From Spirogloea muscicola (Eukaryota; Streptophyta; Zygnematophyceae; Spirogloeales; Spirogloeaceae), in NCBI GenBank assembly GCA_009602725.1, contig WELB01000079.1:431451-495450 (forward strand): 64,000 bases of DNA. Reading direction: 5' to 3'. A program made the position numbers and the translations under genes. This document shows, piece by piece, positions 34,250 through 44,800 of this stretch; the stretch's first letter is position 1, and the number at the start of each line of letters is the position of its first letter. The notes under the pieces were generated by a model, which was not told where the DNA came from, did not search any database, and was given only the letters and a program-made list of their open reading frames with translations.

Positions 34250-37200
34250 CTGATATTAAAAGAGCGGCTGTGAAAGCCAGCCAGATGCATACAGGTGTTC
34301 ATGACGGAGCCACAGGCTAGGCAGACAGGGCGCTCTTAGTAACCCCGTGTCAGCAGTAGGAAGTCAGATGAGCTGAGGGGAGGAAGAGCAACCCCGCTGC
34401 GCAAGCCAGAGGCTGCTGCAAGGGCACGACCAGCGCGGCGATGCAAAGCAAGCGCTTGGGAACGCTGTAGCGACATAGACAAACGCATACGGTAGCAGGA
34501 CACAAAACCCAAAGGCACCGAGCCACCGGGAAGGGCTGCACCCTGTTCCCGGCGCCGCTGGTCAGCTTGAGATGCCAGCAGCGAAAGTAACGAGGACCAC
34601 CAACCCCCGTAACACCCATGGATGTCCATGGCCAGGGGGTAAAAGGTATCACCCGCCGGGTGGTCCTTGTACTTGTGCAACTTCTTCTGTTCGGCCACCT
34701 TCACGGCATAGCCGGTCTCAGAAGTTACGGGGCCCTTCGTCAGGAAGCTGTCGGTTAGGACGACGTCCATGAGAAGCCGCTTGCCACCTCCCAGGGGGAC
34801 GCCGACCAGATCGACACGCCGCGTCCGAGGGACCCCGTTGCGGAGCTGGACGGGCATCACCCCGGTGCTCTCCAACGCCACTTGATATCTCGCCTCCTTG
34901 ACGATGCCATACATGGCGTCATGTAGGAGGTTGTGGGAGCCCGTGCGCTCACTGCCTTTGGCACACCTGAGCATGTGGTCACCCATGAGCACTGCATCAT
35001 GCTCAATAAGCGTACATTCACATTGGGTCACCCCTGCCAAGCACAGGGATGGTAAGCCAAGACGGCGGCGCATAGCATCGCAAAACAAAGCATTTTCCAT
35101 CCGCAAGCCCGCATGCAAAGGCAAAGCGCGGAGCCACTCAGACGCTCCCAGAGACGATACAGATAGGAGCCGAGCCTGGCCTCGAGCATCCCCTTGGAGG
35201 AGACTCCGGAGATGCTCCAGTGGTTGCTCGTTTGCAGCACGGGAAAATCGCGATTGAGCCTTAACATCAGAAACGTCAGCCCAGGCAGCAAAGCTAACAG
35301 GCTCATTCACCAGAGGCGGGTATGCGGCAAAGAGGTCCTGTTGGCATGCTTTGAGAGTCACTTGGAAAGGCAGACTCCCCTGAACCACGTTACTGATGTG
35401 AGGCGCCAACACACGTTGTTGCTCAAGGAGGAATCGTCCAGATATGGACGAGGCCACCTGAGCCCAGCAGCCAAGGTACGCTGGTCTGCATAAGCGGACC
35501 AAGGGGCGACAACCAAGCCCACCGTGACGTATGGGCAGCGTACATTGCACCAGTGCTGCTGGAGACTGCTCTAGGAGTGGGTGAGCAATCAGATCAGCAA
35601 GGCATTGCTGAAGCTTGACATCAATGGATGCATAGATAGCATCCAAGCTGACCGACGGTGGGACCGTACGCAGGAGGTAACACGGCCGCTGTGCCACACT
35701 CCTGGTCAAAATGGCCACTGCCAACTGAGAGTCCCCAAGGCGTGGGAGCTCTGGCAGGACCTGCATGTATCCTTGGAGACGCGCAAGGACAGCACCCTCC
35801 GAGAAAGACGGGTCCCCTAGTGGCACTCCCAAAATCCTCAAGCCGCCCTCTGGAGTCTGACAAGATGTAGGCAACGAGGAGAAGAGGGAAAGAGGGATGC
35901 CAATAGGGGACCAGGCGGAGCACTTAGCCGGATTGACCCCAAGCCCAATAAGCTGGAGCTGGTGCTGAAGCGTGCCGAAAGCTTGCAGCACCTCCACTGG
36001 GGGGCCGAGGAGCGTGGTATCATCCGCGTAACTCGGGAGGAGAACGCCAGGGTGAGCGCTCGCCGTGTTGCGCAAAGCACGGTGATGCGCCAGAGCGAAG
36101 AGAAAACCTCCCATTGGATCACCTTGCCGTGTCCCCGTCTTTGACTGCAAGACAGCCAAAGAACTCCCTGCCCCCCACAACAATGCAGATGGCGAGCCAT
36201 ACATGCATCGGAAGTGAGGGAGGAGGGTGGGAAAGTACTGCCTTAGCTCCTCGGCAATAACCTGCCGATCCACAGTGTTGAAGGCATTCTGTACGTCCAC
36301 GCTCAAGGCCAGCCAATGGGGGTTGACATCCAGTGCCGCTCGTACCCCGTGCACCAGGGTCTCAGCGCCAGCACGCATCCCAGCCCCAAACTGGTGGGGA
36401 TGGAAGTGCGCCTGGGCATCGTCCTGAATCTGCATGATTAGGGTGCGCCCCACGAGGCGCGACAGAACCTCCCCCATCGAGATAGGACGCACTCCCCCGC
36501 TGTCCTTCTGCAAAGCAATGAGATTGCTTGTGCAGAGGACTGCGCCTACTCGTTGGGTGAGGTGTCCACGCGCAACATGTTGTGCAACCCTAAGCAGCAG
36601 ATTGAAATCCTCCTCCGAGTCGTCCTCCCCATACAGCTCCCGCAAGTGCTCAAAGAGCATGCCCGATGGACCCCCGGCGACTGCCTTGCGGCTACTCACA
36701 ATCGCCCGACGGAAGGCAGCCGGGTCCAGGTCCACCGGTTGAGCAGGCGTGAAGCTCTCCATCCATGTATCTAATCTTCGCGGGGCCGAAGGATGGAGCT
36801 GCTCGAGTGCGGCCAAGGTTGCCGCATCATGCGGTGCTGGTGTGGAGGGCTCCAAGGCTTGGGCAGCCCTGGCAAGGTCGCCGGCTCGTCCAAATCGGAT
36901 GGCACGTCGCTTGCCCGCCTCCTTAATATCGGATTCCGACGTGGTGGGCCGAAAGTTGGCTTGCGCGAGTTGCGCAGCCGCTTGGTGCTTTGCAAGTAGC
37001 AGCTGCCACTCCCCACCTTCAAACAGGTGAAGGCGCAGCAGCAGCTCCTTGCGACCTGCCTTCCCCTGCGGCAGGCGACCAAGCAAGAGTCGCGGAAACA
37101 ACACAAACACAGCCCATGCAGCCTCATCCTCGCTGTCACGAGCCAGACGTGTCAGGAGGGGCCGAAGGGCTCGCCGTATGTGGGGCCGGGCCCAATACGG

Positions 37201-38355
37201 GATGTGTCGTAGGAGCTGCGCGTTGGTCGTCCGCAGGATCTCGGAGACGTCCACGCTCTCCGCCCACCGCCAGTGTTCTGCCGTAGGCCCTGGTGGTGGT
37301 GTTGGCATCGCCCCTCTTGAAGGGACTCTGCGAGCCCGAGCGGTGGCGGATGCCTCTGCCTGCTGCGCCTCTCTGTTAGCAGAACGCACGCAGGCCCGCT
37401 CGTGCGAGCTCAGACCCACCTTGGAGGCACAGCGCCGCCGGCAGAGCCGGCAGCGGAGCTCCATAGGCGGGCAAGAGGTTGCCTCCGCAGGGGGCCGGAG
37501 GTCCTCTTGGCCCCGCTCCCCTTCTCCAGGTGCAGCTGATACAGCGGCATCGCCAGCCACGGGCCCGTCAGCATCATCAGCGCCACTGCCACCACTCGCC
37601 GAACCCATGGCGACAACCACTTCCAAGCGCCGCCTGGCTCCTCCGCTGCGGCGACCTCCCCTCCAAGATGCAGGGGGGTTTGCGGAAGCCGTCTGCCCTG
37701 CAGACGCGGGAGAGGTGCACGGCGTTGGTTGTGGGTGGGGCTCGAAGCCCGTAAGTAGAGCAGCATGAGAAGCAGTGGGAGAGGATACTGGGGGAGGGGG
37801 TCCTGTGCCCCTCTCCATGTTGCCCTCCTCCACGGCAATCTCAGATGGTGTTGGGGCCGTGGTCGGGACAGCCGTCTCGTCCATCCCTGAGCCTAATGGG
37901 GCCTGGGATGAGCGCGTAGCGCAGCAACTCCTGGAGCTCCGGTGCACTGCTCTCGCGCTGGCCGCCAGTGCGGTTGCCTCCCCGGCACAAGTGAGCCGAG
38001 GGTTTGATCGCAGCCGGCCGAGCCAGCTTGTGAGCTGGGCAGCCGGACCCATGTTCCCCGCACGAGGCTGTGCAAGCTGCCTAGGTGCCGTATCCTCCCT
38101 CGCCACCGCCGTGGCCGCCGCGGCGCACGGCGTGGCATGAGGGACCCCGCCAGCTGGGGGCCGCGCTGCGGACGGCACTCTGCGCGGCGAGCTCCGAGGA
38201 GCGCGCCGTGCAGGTGCGCGCCGTGCCTTCGCAGGCGGCGGCATGCGCGCCCGGCGGCGCTCAGGCGCTCGAGCGCCCCGGGGGGTTGGCAAGGCGCCGC
38301 GGCGCCCGGGGGGGCGGCGGCGCCGGCGGCGAGCTAGGGAGCCGTTGGGTGGGGA
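34250..38355 (-). mobile_element. Full-length LINE copy B
   Basis: Contains the intact ORF. The 5' limit is placed near 38350, where similarity with copy A begins (CCAACGGCTCCCTAGC). The 3' limit is near 34255, where similarity with copy C ends after a GGCTGGCTTTCACAGCCGCT tail (minus strand). No poly-A tail and no clear target-site duplication were found by eye. Confidence 0.75.
34336..38292 (-). CDS. LINE polyprotein: zinc finger, reverse transcriptase, RLE endonuclease
   Basis: An uninterrupted 1318-residue ORF. An N-terminal Arg/Pro/Ala-rich basic region leads to a zinc-finger motif near residue 280 (CRLCRRRC…HERAC). The reverse transcriptase follows: motif A LSVDVQNAFNTVDR (Asp about 665), motif B TGTRQGDPMGG, motif C YADDTTLLG (about 755). 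After a thumb-like region comes a CCHC-like cluster (QCEC…GDHMLRC, about 1088-1110), then a restriction-like endonuclease signature: RVDLVGVP (about 1158), LLMDVVLTDS (about 1174) and the downstream AEQKKLHKYKDH. One ORF with an N-terminal finger and a C-terminal CCHC/RLE is the early-branching R2/CRE/NeSL layout, not the APE-type L1 layout. The product should perform target-primed reverse transcription. The intact frame suggests recent activity. The exact clade is not established. Confidence 0.88.
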   Translation of the reverse strand: MPTPRGARAPERRRARMPPPAKARRAPARRAPRSSPRRVPSAARPPAGGVPHATPCAAAATAVAREDTAPRQLAQPRAGNMGPAAQLTSWLGRLRSNPRLTCAGEATALAASARAVHRSSRSCCATRSSQAPLGSGMDETAVPTTAPTPSEIAVEEGNMERGTGPPPPVSSPTASHAALLTGFEPHPQPTPCTSPASAGQTASANPPASWRGGRRSGGARRRLEVVVAMGSASGGSGADDADGPVAGDAAVSAAPGEGERGQEDLRPPAEATSCPPMELRCRLCRRRCASKVGLSSHERACVRSANREAQQAEASATARARRVPSRGAMPTPPPGPTAEHWRWAESVDVSEILRTTNAQLLRHIPYWARPHIRRALRPLLTRLARDSEDEAAWAVFVLFPRLLLGRLPQGKAGRKELLLRLHLFEGGEWQLLLAKHQAAAQLAQANFRPTTSESDIKEAGKRRAIRFGRAGDLARAAQALEPSTPAPHDAATLAALEQLHPSAPRRLDTWMESFTPAQPVDLDPAAFRRAIVSSRKAVAGGPSGMLFEHLRELYGEDDSEEDFNLLLRVAQHVARGHLTQRVGAVLCTSNLIALQKDSGGVRPISMGEVLSRLVGRTLIMQIQDDAQAHFHPHQFGAGMRAGAETLVHGVRAALDVNPHWLALSVDVQNAFNTVDRQVIAEELRQYFPTLLPHFRCMYGSPSALLWGAGSSLAVLQSKTGTRQGDPMGGFLFALAHHRALRNTASAHPGVLLPSYADDTTLLGPPVEVLQAFGTLQHQLQLIGLGVNPAKCSAWSPIGIPLSLFSSLPTSCQTPEGGLRILGVPLGDPSFSEGAVLARLQGYMQVLPELPRLGDSQLAVAILTRSVAQRPCYLLRTVPPSVSLDAIYASIDVKLQQCLADLIAHPLLEQSPAALVQCTLPIRHGGLGCRPLVRLCRPAYLGCWAQVASSISGRFLLEQQRVLAPHISNVVQGSLPFQVTLKACQQDLFAAYPPLVNEPVSFAAWADVSDVKAQSRFSRAANEQPLEHLRSLLQGDARGQARLLSVSSLGASEWLRALPLHAGLRMENALFCDAMRRRLGLPSLCLAGVTQCECTLIEHDAVLMGDHMLRCAKGSERTGSHNLLHDAMYGIVKEARYQVALESTGVMPVQLRNGVPRTRRVDLVGVPLGGGKRLLMDVVLTDSFLTKGPVTSETGYAVKVAEQKKLHKYKDHPAGDTFYPLAMDIHGCYGGWWSSLLSLLASQADQRRREQGAALPGGSVPLGFVSCYRMRLSMSLQRSQALALHRRAGRALAAASGLRSGVALPPLSSSDFLLLTRGY

Positions 38356-38359
38356 GGAA

Positions 38360-38625
38360 CCTCAAGCCAAAAGGAGGCCAATTCAAGGCAATGCATTATT
38401 CAGACAGAATCTTCTGCAGGATAAACAAGGCTACATAGAATGGAGCCCTATGCTGAGGTGCCTATGGTAACGGGGTAACGTTAGTACCCATGAGTGAGCA
38501 CGTGCAGATCTGATAAGCTAACTTGGGGAGCCGGACCGCCGCCACGGAAGCCGGTGGCCTGACGTAGAGCGCGCCCTGCACGCTGATGAAGAGCCAGAGC
38601 TTGCGAACACTGCAAACTAATCGGA
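38360..38625 (-). mobile_element. 5'-truncated LINE 3' end (copy J4)
   Basis: Minus-strand sequence reads a decayed ATGFRGGG-like stretch, then CTCCCCAAGTTAGCTTATCA and GCACGTGCTCACTCATGGGT, matching copies J1-J3. Further 3', 38366-38385 holds GAATTGGCCTCC, the block that follows every copy of this group. Copy B begins directly after that block. Confidence 0.55.
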
Positions 38626-38978
38626 AGCTGCGTTTTATGAGATGCAACTGACCATAGCAAGCAACGAGGGCTTGCGGGACGCTACAATGGCCTAAGCTAC
38701 ATCGGCGGGCATCGACATGCTGTGCCAGGCGATGGAGGAGGGAAGACCACGGGCTCGACGTGCACAGCCGTTGCCCGCTGTTTGAAAAGACTTACTATCC
38801 CAGAGCTCAGCGAAGTGGCTACGGAGCAGCTCGGGAGGCGTGGAAATTTGCGAGCGGGGGCCGCGGGTGGACGGTGTTGTATGTGGCTAGCGAACGCTGG
38901 AGCAAGACTGGAAGGGAGCCTCAAGGCTAAGGGGCCACTTCTGACGGTCGCCTGGCCTTGGGCCCCCCGGCCTTGGCC
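38626..38978. other. Unassigned sequence between opposed LINE copies
   Basis: About 350 bases between J4 and copy C. There are short open frames only, with no motif recognised. Confidence 0.4.
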
Positions 38979-41312
38979 TGTATGGGGAGGACGACTCGGA
39001 GGATTTCGACCTGTTGCATAGGGTCGCGCAACATGTTGCGCGTGGATACCTCACCCATCGTGTAGGCGCAGTCCTTTGCACAAGTAACCTCATTGCTTTG
39101 CAGAAGGACAACGGCGGAGTGCGTCCTATCTCGATGGGGAAGATTCTGGCGCGCCTCGTGGGGCGCGCCCTAATGATGCAGATCCAGGACGATGCCCAGG
39201 CGCACTTCCAACCCCACCAGTTTGGAGCTGGGATGCGTGCTGGCGCTGAGACCCTGGTGCACGGGGTACGAGCGGCAATGGACGGACCTTCTTTGGCTGG
39301 CCTTGAGCGTGAACGTACGTAATGCTTTCAACTCCATAAAACGGCAGGTCATTGCCGAGGAGCTAAGGCAGTACTTTCCCACCCTCCTCCCTGACTTGCA
39401 TTGTTGTGGGGGGCAGGGAGTTCTTTGGCTGTTTTGCAGTCAAAGACGGGAACACGGCAAGGTGATCCCATGGGTGGTTTTCTCTTTGCTCTGGCGCATC
39501 ACCGTGCTTTGCGCAACACGGTGAACGCTCACCCTGGCGTTCTCCTCCCGAGTTATGCGGATGATACTACGCTCCTCGGCCCCCCAGAGGAGATGCTGCA
39601 AGCTTTTGGCACGCTTCAGCACCAGCTCCAGCTCATCGGGCTTTGGATAAGTACTGCCAAGTGCTCTGCCTGGTTCCCCAACGGCATCCCTCTTTCCCTC
39701 CTTCCCTCATTGCCTACATCTTGTCAGACTCCAGAGGGTCGCTTGAGGATCTTGGGAGTGCCTGTAGGGGACCTGTCTTTCTCGGAGGGTGCTGTCCTTG
39801 CTCGTCTCCAAGGATATATGCAGGTCCTGCCAGAGCTCCCCACCCTCGGGGACACTCAGTTGGCAGTGGCCATTTTGACCAGGAATGTGGCACAGCGGCC
39901 ATGTTACCTCCGAAGAACGGTCCCACCTTCGCTTACCATGGATGAGCTCTATGCATCCATAGATGTCAAGCTCCAACAATGCCTTGCTGACTTGATTGCT
40001 CACCCACTCCTAGGGCAGTCCCCAGCAGCACAAGTGCAATGTACGCTGCCCATACGTCACGGTGGGCTTGGTTGTCGCCCCTCGGTCCGCTTGTGCAGAC
40101 CAGCGCACCTTGGCTGCCGGGCTCAGGTGGCTTTGTCCATATCTGGACGATTCCTCCTTGGGCAACAGCGTGTATTGGCGCCTCACATCAGTAACGTGGT
40201 TCAGGGGAGTCTGCCTTTCCAAGTGACTCTCAAAGCATGCCAACGGGACCTCTTTGCCGCATACCCGCCTCTGGTAAATGAGCCTGTTAGTTTTGCTGCC
40301 TGGGCTGACGTTTCTGATGTTAAGGCTCAGTCACGGTTTTCCCGTTCTGCAGACGAGCAACCACTGGAGCATCTCTGTAGTCTCCTCCAAGGAGATGCTC
40401 GAGACCAGGCTCGGCTCCTATCTGTTTCGTCTCTGGGAGCGTCTGGGTGGCTCCGCGCTTTGCCTTTGCATGCGGGCTTGCAGACGGAAAAATGCTTTGT
40501 TTTGCGATGCTATGCGCCGCCGTCTTGGCTTACCATCCCTGTGCTTGGCAGGGGTGACCCAATGTGAATGTGGGCTTATTGAGCATGATGCATTGCTCAT
40601 GGGTGACCACATGCTCAGGTGTGCCAAAGGCAGTGAGCGCACGGGCTCCCACAACCTCCAACGGGATGTATGGCATCGTCAAGGAGGCGGGATATCAAGT
40701 GGCGTTGGACAGCACCGGGGTGATGCCCGTCCAACTCCGCAACGAGGTCCCTCGGACGAGGCTTGTCGATCTGGTTGGCGTCCCCCGGGAGGTGGCAAGC
40801 GGCTCCTCTTGGACGTCGTCCTCACCGACAGCTTCCGGAAGAAGGGCCCCGTAACTTCGGCTATGCCGTGACGGCGGCCGAACAGAAGTAGTTGCACAAG
40901 TAGAGACAAGTACAAGGACCACCCGGCTTGTACCCCCTGGCCACGGACATCCACGGCTGTTACGGGGGTCGGTGGTCCTCGTTACTTTCGCTGCTGGCAT
41001 CTCAAGCTGACCAGCGGCGCCGGGAACAGGGTGCACTTCCTGGAAGCTCGGTGCCTTCGGGTCTTGTGTCCTGCTACCGCATGTGATTGTCCATGTCCCT
41101 CCAGCGCTCCCAAGCGCTTGCTTTGCACCGCCGCGCCGGTCGCGCCCCTTGCAGCAGCCTCTGGCTTGCGCAGCGGGGTTGCCCTTCCTCCCCTCAGCTA
41201 AACTGACTTCCTACTGCTGACCCGGGGGTACTAAGAGCGCCCTGTCTGCCCAGGCCTTTGGCTCCGTCAAGAACACCTGTATGTATGCCTCTGGCTGGCT
41301 TTCACAGCCGCT
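38979..41312 (+). mobile_element. 5'-truncated, damaged LINE copy C
   Basis: Similarity to the intact ORF starts abruptly at TATGGGGAGGACGACTCGGA (38980; LYGEDDSE in the protein) and runs through the RT motifs (GTRQGDP, YADDTTLLG), the cysteine cluster and the endonuclease end to about 41220, then the GGCTGGCTTTCACAGCCGCT tail (41293-41312). Lesions include a ~25-bp deletion near 39403, a frameshift near 40490, and several frame breaks between 40660 and 41200. The AATTGGCCTCCC…GCGCACC block follows at 41321-41365. Confidence 0.85.
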
Positions 41313-41828
41313 CTTTTGCTAGAATTGGCCTCCCTTTCAATTTCATGCGCACCGCGCGCCTTCTTTAAATATGAGTTACGCCCAAGAGAAAGAGAGGACA
41401 AAAAGAAAAAATGCCTGGCACCCACACTGGTGGCCAGGCTGGACCCGTCCACAGCCACTGTTTGCCTCCCACCCACTCACGCCGCCGCCGCCGTCGTCGC
41501 CTGCCGCCGCCGCCGCCAGGCGCGGCGCGGCGCCTGCCGGCTGGGAGCAGGAGNGAGGCCGAGGGCGGGGCTGTGGCTGCAGAGGGAGCCGCCGAGGGTG
41601 GCGCTGGGGCAGCCGCCGGTCGGGGCCGCCGCCGCCGCCTCTTCACCGAGCCGCCGGACCCTTGCAGCGGCGGCGACGGACCTGAACCGCAGCGTCGTGT
41701 CTCCCGGTGCCATGGCGGCATTGGCGTAATGGCGGACCGTTGATTGAGGGAGGGCAAGCCAGGCATTGGGACAGTGGGGCAGGGGCTTGGGAGAACCCTA
41801 CCATTGCGGCCACGCCACGGGGCCTGCC
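41313..41828. promoter_or_regulatory. GC-rich promoter/5' UTR of glycosyltransferase gene
   Basis: After the AATTGGCCTCC block (41321-41365) the sequence turns into CCG/CGC-rich DNA with one unresolved base (41554) up to the start codon. No TATA box is visible. Confidence 0.4.
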
Positions 41829-44800
41829 ATGGGCTTGTCCAAGCCCAAGCGACTTGCTGGTGCGGCTGCGCCGCTCTGGCTCCGGAGGCTCCTCAGCCTG
41901 GGCTCCGCCAAGGGCTCCCGGCTCCTCAGCACCTCCACCTTCAAGGTGCTGCAGAGAATACAGGTGGCCACCCCTCGCCCCTCTGGCTCCACTCACGCGC
42001 CACTCGCCGGCGCGCACTTGCACTCCTGCTCCTGTCCATGGTTACAGAAGTTGGTCGCCTTGGAAGTGGCAGACAGCCACAGTTCCCATCTGGCTTTCCC
42101 TAGCCCAGCGCTTTTGGCCATTGTGTCCTTGGCCATGTCCTCGGCTTCATCTTGCATTTGGAACATGCACTGCCTTGCCCCGAGCCAGTCCCAAAATTCG
42201 CAGTGTCAACTGGTGCCACGTATTCTCTCTTATACTAGCTTAATTTGCAGACGGCTAGGAGGTTTAGAGTGTGCTGCAAAGCTGCTGTTGGCAGGAGGCC
42301 CACTATAGAAGGAAGGGCACAAGAATACCAGCTGATGGAAATGCCACCATTACCTTGTTCCTGTACGCCAGCGTTCCCCTGGGCTGTCCTTCCTTTTTGG
42401 CTTCATGTTTGCCATCTGGTGGGCAGCCTTCTTCCTGCACATCCTGCAGCTCTCAAGCACGCCCAACCACCCCGACAGTCACAATCTGCTCTCAAGTAGT
42501 GGGGTATTGTTCTCCGAACCTGCTGCCACCGTGTGTGTACCTGCTTTCATGTTCTATCAGCTGCAAGCGATCAGGCAAGGCTCTGTATGCAGCACTTGGG
42601 ACTCTAATTGTCTTCTGGATGCACATGCCAGTACGACCTGACCTAAACCCATCTCTGTCATCGACAGGTCACTCCTAGCCTCACCATATTCTCTGCGCCC
42701 AAACCTTATTCTGGACCCTCAGACCCGCAGAAAACTGCCCTGTTGTCTTGGCTGAGACTTTCCCTTCGTCCTCAGATAGTCCTATTAGGAAACGACTCGT
42801 CCTTCTGGGAATTAGCCGGTAGACCCCATCCCATGACTCTTGTTCCCTAGTAATGTTATTGACAGTTAATATCAAGCCCGTCACATATGGAACCTAGTGA
42901 CTTGTCCAGGCTTTAAAATACAGCTTGTCCTACATGACTAATTGCTTTTCCAGTCTGCGTGGCCTAAGACATCTCTTTCTTTACCAGAAAGAGATGTCCA
43001 CAAAGCATAACACATGCAAAATTAGGACTGTTGCTAGACACTGTCGAGTATGAGATTGATCTCAACGGAAGGCTTCCTGATGCCTATGCTTTGTTGCAGC
43101 TGAATTTTCTGGAAGGGTCACTGTGGAGCCTGATATTGACTACAATTTTTACAATGTACCACTCTTTCACAGGTTTAAATCCCAAACGAGAGAAAGATGT
43201 TGTGCACTTGCTTACCAATTAGATATGGAAGATGATGCACTCTGAAACAATACTTTGTTTAGCAGTCTTTTGGAAGCACAAAATTGAAACGGAGCGCTCG
43301 GGTTTTGTAGGCCTTACAATGATATTCTGGTTGTCTGCAGTATGGTCGCAAGGGCAAGAGCAGCAGAAACGGATCTCTCCTTGCTCATCAATGGGGATAT
43401 TATCCTTCTGGGCGACCTTGTGACAGTTATACACAGGGTTTCTGCGAAGTTCAAAGAATATGTTGTCACGGCTGCCAGATGGGACATTCCTAGCCTGCCC
43501 AGCCTGCAATTCACGTAAGACCTTTTTGCACTAGGTTGATGGCACTTGCAGTAGCTTGCTTAGCAATGTAGTGCTTCAGCCTGTGCTCCACTGCTCAGTG
43601 CCTGACTGCAGAGTTCTCGAACTAATATATGTTCTCCCCCGGCACTAATCCCCAGTGCTCTTGTGCAGGTTGGAGCAACCTGGAGACCCAACAGCAGATG
43701 CATCTCTCCGCAATCATGCGCGTCTTCATGGAAGCCTGCATACTTATGGCGGCGTAGATCTGTGGCTGTGGAATAATAGTCCAGTTTCTCTTTTCTCCAG
43801 TTGCGACAGTCATCCATCAGCCTTTTGATTGGTCCCTTTGATGTCATATTTGGCAACTTGAGCATTGAGCAAAGCAGAGCAATATCACTGCTCATGACAA
43901 ATGATCAACTTTTGTCATGGGCCTTCAGGCAGATGATCAGGCAGATGACGGGTTGTATGCTAATTGTCATCCAGTCGCTCGTGCACACTCTTCCTTGCAG
44001 CTCCAATGCCACCATTCTCATTTGGAAGAGGCAAGTATGACAACTGGATGACGCATGAGATGGTTGCATCTGGATTGCGCCAAGTGGTGGACGCAAGTGA
44101 TGCAATGACCAGGTCAGCTGTTGCCACAGAAAGACTGCAGTGCAGCAATCTACTGCCTCCTGCTTTTAGAGAGCTCTTGAGGATGTGCTCAACAATTGCT
44201 ACTCCGGGCTCCGTGTGTCAGCAAGCTCTCAGCAAGCTCGCACTTACAGGGCTGCCTCATCAAGCTCACTGAGAACTTTCCTCGTGCAGTGTACATGTAG
44301 CACATGCATACAAGCACGTTGTTGCCCAGGAAGTGCCAGTTGGCAGAGCGGGGGCAAATTTCTGGAGCTCCCGCAAGCAGAACAGCTGGGAGCTATACGC
44401 CAACATCCATATGGCTCAGTCAGCAGGCTCATATGCAAACCAGCTTGGCACGGCGTTGCACTGTCCCTGGCGTCTTGCCCGATGCTCTGAGCCCTCTTGT
44501 GAGCATCACTAAGGTCACAAGATGCCCTCATGGATGAGCAGAATGTCCCTGGTCAATCTTTGATGTGTTTCCTGAGCAAGGTCTAGCTGCATCAGCTTGA
44601 TGGTCCAGCAAAGCAGGATGGCAGCCAATTGAGAGCAAAGATGCAGTTGGGGTTCCGTCTACTGTTGCTCTTACTATATTGAGTTCACCCTCTCTTGTTG
44701 TTGTTAGACTCAGAAGCCAGTTGTGCTTGTGGCAGTGTTCAACATGTGCATGCTGGAGCGGGAGCGGCCTGGCAACTGCAGCTGTGAATACTCCGCCTAT

